The notes beneath the pieces are model-generated. The model was not told the origin of the DNA and ran no database searches. It was given only the letters and a program-made list of their open reading frames with translations. A DNA stretch of 64,000 bases, from positions 124,001 through 188,000 of the forward strand of contig CAYPNP010000004.1 of NCBI GenBank assembly GCA_964412195.1. Direction: 5' to 3'. This document shows, piece by piece, positions 61,602 through 64,000 of the stretch (the first letter of the stretch is position 1; every line of letters starts with the position of its first letter). Origin of the DNA: CAYPNP01 sp964412195. Lineage in GTDB: Bacteria; Acidobacteriota; JAAYUB01. A program made the translations under genes and the position numbers.

Positions 61602-62393
61602 GTGTTCAAGCCGCTTTTCAGATCTCGCCTTTTCCTGACCATATTGCTCTCGCTGGTATTACCCCTTCACTTCAGCCCGGTCTGTTGTCAAAACTTGACA
61701 TATCTCAGAAACGAAGCTGAAAAGGGCGATGCCAAAGCCCAGGCACGCCTTGGACAGATTTACTTCTTCGGAGATGGAGTCCCCAAAGATTCCAAAGAAG
61801 CTGTGATTTTATGGCGCAAGGCAGTGAAACAGGGGAATGCAGATGCACAATGCGGGCTTGGGATGGCATACCGCTTTGGGGAGGGTGTTCACCAAGATTT
61901 AAAAAAGTCCGTGGAGTGGTGGCGCAAGGCAGGTGAGCATGGACATGCCAATTCCCAAAATTTCTTGGGTGTAGCTTACTCTAATGGAGAAGGAGTGCGA
62001 CGGGATTACAAGAAGGCAGCGGAATGGTACCTGAAGGCAGCTCTACAAGGCCATTCGCAAGCGCAGTGCTTTCTTGGCATAATGCTTTATGATGGAAGAG
62101 GCGTCACACAGGATTATCAAAGGGCAATTTACTGGTTGTACGCGGCAGCCAATCAAAACGAGGCTCAGGCACAGTATTATCTGGGACGGATCTACTTCAA
62201 TGGGAATGGAATTGACAAAGACCTCATCGCCGCATTTGCTTGGATCGATCTAGCCGCAACTAATGGATGGGAAGAAGCTCAACGCATTCAGGGCTATGTC
62301 GCAAAACAACTGAGTTGTTCCCAGCTATCTGAAGGACTTCGTTTATCTCGAGAATGGGCTGAGGATATCAAGAAGCGACTCCAGAATGAGTAA
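61602..62393 (+). CDS. Exported Sel1-repeat protein, GC-poor
   Basis: The 263-residue protein has a signal peptide (about residues 8-28) followed by about five Sel1-type repeats (AQARLGQIYFFGDGVPKDSKEA, AQCGLGMAYRFGEGVHQD). Sel1 repeats are helical protein-binding modules. GTG 61602 follows CGGAGAG. Codon use and base composition are clearly richer in A/T than the neighbours, and the next 180 bases are AT-rich too, so it was probably acquired. Confidence 0.85.
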   Translation: MFKPLFRSRLFLTILLSLVLPLHFSPVCCQNLTYLRNEAEKGDAKAQARLGQIYFFGDGVPKDSKEAVILWRKAVKQGNADAQCGLGMAYRFGEGVHQDLKKSVEWWRKAGEHGHANSQNFLGVAYSNGEGVRRDYKKAAEWYLKAALQGHSQAQCFLGIMLYDGRGVTQDYQRAIYWLYAAANQNEAQAQYYLGRIYFNGNGIDKDLIAAFAWIDLAATNGWEEAQRIQGYVAKQLSCSQLSEGLRLSREWAEDIKKRLQNE

Positions 62394-62577
62394 TCAGGAC
62401 ATCGTGAACTTTAGGGCTATTCTTAATTAGCACCTCCTACCCTTTGATATGCAATTGGATTTAAACAATATCCAATATCAATTGGCTTAGTTTCCTCGCG
62501 GAGACACCTGACTTTCCCAAACTCGTGGTAGACTCCTCACAGACCACAATTCCCCAAGCCCAAAGGGAGGTTATTCC

Positions 62578-63501
62578 GTGGACATTCTCCAGGCGATCGG
62601 CAACACGTCGCTGGTGAGGCTGCGCAAGGTCGTGCCGCCCGGCTGCGCGCACATCTACGCGAAGCTCGAGTGGGAGAACCCCACCGGCAGCGTCAAGGAC
62701 CGGATGGCCCTGGCCGTGATCACCCAGGCGGAGGAGGACGGCCGCCTGCAGTCCGGCGGCACCGTGGTCGAGTACACCGGGGGCAGCACCGGCACGTCGC
62801 TGGCGCTGGTCTGCGCGGCCAAGGGCTACCGCCTCCGGATCGTCACCTCCGACGCGTTCAGCCGGGAGAAGCGGGACCACATGGCGGCGCTCGGCGCGGA
62901 GCTGACCCTGGTCCCGAGTGAGGGCGGCCTCACCACCAAGAAGCTGATCCTGGACATGATCGAGAAGGCCCGCGAGCTGAGCCAGGAGCCGAACACCTAT
63001 TGGACCGACCAGCTGCACAACACCGACAGCCTCGCGGGCTATGCCGCGCTGGGCGAGGAGATCTGGGCCGATACGAGCGGAGGAGTCGACGCCTTCGTCT
63101 ACTGCGTGGGCACGGCCGCGACCATCCGCGGCGTTGGGACGACGCTGAAGTGGCACAAGCCGGGCGTCCGGATCTTCGCCGTCGAGCCCGCCGAATCCTC
63201 GGTGCTGCTGGGCCATCCGCCGGGGCCGCACAAGATCGAGGGCGTCGGGATCGGCTACACCCCCCCGCTCTGGGATCCGGCGCTCGTGGACGAGATCCTG
63301 GCGGTCCGGACAGAAGACGCCAAAGCCATGGCGCGGCGCCTGGCGCGGGAGGAAGCGCTGTTTGCGGGGACGTCTTCCGGCGCCAATGTCCTGGCCGCCA
63401 TCGAAGTGGGCAAGCGCCTGGGGCCGGACGCGAAAGTGGTCACGCTGATGTCCGATTCCGGCCTCAAGTACCTGAGCACCGACGTGTACCGGCAGGGTTG
63501 A
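62578..63501 (+). CDS. Cysteine synthase family PLP enzyme
   Basis: The 307-residue protein belongs to the O-acetylserine sulfhydrylase/cystathionine beta-synthase fold. PLP would bind K40 (PTGSVKDRM); the phosphate-binding loop is GTAATIRGVG, and the substrate loop GGSTGTS replaces the usual SGNTG. The end (LMSDSGLKYLSTDVY) matches the family. Exact substrate is uncertain. GTG 62578 follows GGGAGG. The upstream 62394-62577 is AT-rich and holds no gene. Confidence 0.88.
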   Translation: MDILQAIGNTSLVRLRKVVPPGCAHIYAKLEWENPTGSVKDRMALAVITQAEEDGRLQSGGTVVEYTGGSTGTSLALVCAAKGYRLRIVTSDAFSREKRDHMAALGAELTLVPSEGGLTTKKLILDMIEKARELSQEPNTYWTDQLHNTDSLAGYAALGEEIWADTSGGVDAFVYCVGTAATIRGVGTTLKWHKPGVRIFAVEPAESSVLLGHPPGPHKIEGVGIGYTPPLWDPALVDEILAVRTEDAKAMARRLAREEALFAGTSSGANVLAAIEVGKRLGPDAKVVTLMSDSGLKYLSTDVYRQG

Positions 63502-63560
63502 AAAACCGGTCACTTTCCCGGCGGTTGGCCGATAAGTGGTGAAAGAGGTCAGGAATCGCC

Positions 63561-64000
63561 ATGGAAATCCACAGGCTGGGCTCGTTCCCGGATCTCCCGC
63601 TCGATTCCGCCCCGGCGGCGGAGGGCGAGACGGCGGTGAGGGGCGCGCGGCGCGGGGAAGCGACCCCGAAACCCGAAGATCCGGCGCCGCCCGCTGAAAA
63701 TGAGTCTCAGGGTCAACCGGCTGATTCGCTGCAGGCGGAATCCCGACAGAGCGCCGAGTCCCTGAAGGCCCGTCTGTTCGCCCGCTGCGACCCGGTCTCC
63801 GCCGGCGAAGCGGCCCAGGTCCTGCCGGAGGACGCCGGATCCTCCCCGATCGCGGACGTGGCGGATTACCTCCGGCGCCATCCGGGAGCGGGGGATTCGC
63901 TCGAAGGCATCGACGGCTGGAGAGAATTCGAGGGGATGGACGGATTGGACGCCCGGGGCGAGGGCGTCGCCATCGACCGGATCGTCATCCAGGGGGAAGG
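63561..64000 (+). CDS. Hypothetical protein, 3' end outside window
   Basis: The frame from ATG 63561 runs without stop to base 64000 (146 residues seen). The product is rich in Glu, Ala and Asp, with a basic/acidic linker (RGARRGEATPKPEDP) and no hydrophobic helix. A GAAAGAGG site precedes the start. No family is recognised. Confidence 0.6.
   Translation, partial: MEIHRLGSFPDLPLDSAPAAEGETAVRGARRGEATPKPEDPAPPAENESQGQPADSLQAESRQSAESLKARLFARCDPVSAGEAAQVLPEDAGSSPIADVADYLRRHPGAGDSLEGIDGWREFEGMDGLDARGEGVAIDRIVIQGE

Overview
The window is GC-rich, densely coded bacterial chromosome and most resembles an acidobacterium (Acidobacteriota) or a close relative. The best taxonomic clue is the secreted protein at 52579-53715, which matches the VWFA-related domain first defined in Acidobacteria. 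Supporting features are a Ser/Thr kinase fused to TPR-like repeats, many large secreted PKD, kelch and SdrD-like proteins with four peptidase or hydrolase types, and intergenic DNA full of hexamer and heptamer inverted-repeat arrays. The class is not resolved. There is no rRNA, tRNA, CRISPR array, prophage or transposase gene.

Layout. 1-4533: small membrane proteins, three of which share one translation-start region, plus a 36-residue single-pass peptide. 4534-5065: a 290-bp inverted repeat. 5066-9825: a secreted thermolysin-type (M4) peptidase divergent from a deacetylase/SnoaL fusion. 9826-10961: a nested inverted-repeat element and a small ArsR-like regulator. 10962-21839: a tandem array of four secreted proteins (kelch or anchor-J, PKD, shared C-terminal domain), each with its own terminator; two share a 689-bp block that looks identical. 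22103-31780: housekeeping and signalling genes (radical SAM, PlsC, YifB/ComM, four-helix-bundle protein, RadC, hybrid histidine kinase, diguanylate cyclase). 31790-32257: a YbaK-type editing protein.

32433-34946 is a compact four-gene cluster: PqqD-like protein, radical SAM/SPASM enzyme, 60-residue Cys-containing peptide and HPr-kinase-like ATPase. It reads as a RiPP (ribosomally made, post-translationally modified peptide) pathway with no transporter or protease, and it is the best candidate for an undescribed system. 35054-42624 is a giant gingipain-like (C25) surface protein broken by a one-base frameshift at a C7 run. 42912-47439 holds a secreted isochorismatase-like hydrolase, an S37-like peptidase, a zinc-ribbon protein and a small FN3/dockerin-like secreted protein behind a cyclic-dinucleotide (GEMM-I) riboswitch. 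48057-60857: NadE, VanZ-like protein, acyl-CoA ligase, cyclophilin, VWA protein, beta-lactamase-fold hydrolase, SemiSWEET-like protein, kinase-TPR receptor and an outer-membrane protein. 60960-62470: a MazEF-type toxin-antitoxin pair with an operator, next to a GC-poor Sel1 gene. 62578-64000: a cysteine synthase and a truncated gene.

How the parts fit. The secreted peptidases, sandwich and PKD modules suggest a protein-degrading, surface-active heterotroph. The diguanylate cyclase (29408-31780) and the riboswitch (about 47513-47596) suggest that cyclic dinucleotides control at least one surface protein. All functions are inferred from sequence motifs read by eye; no database search was run.
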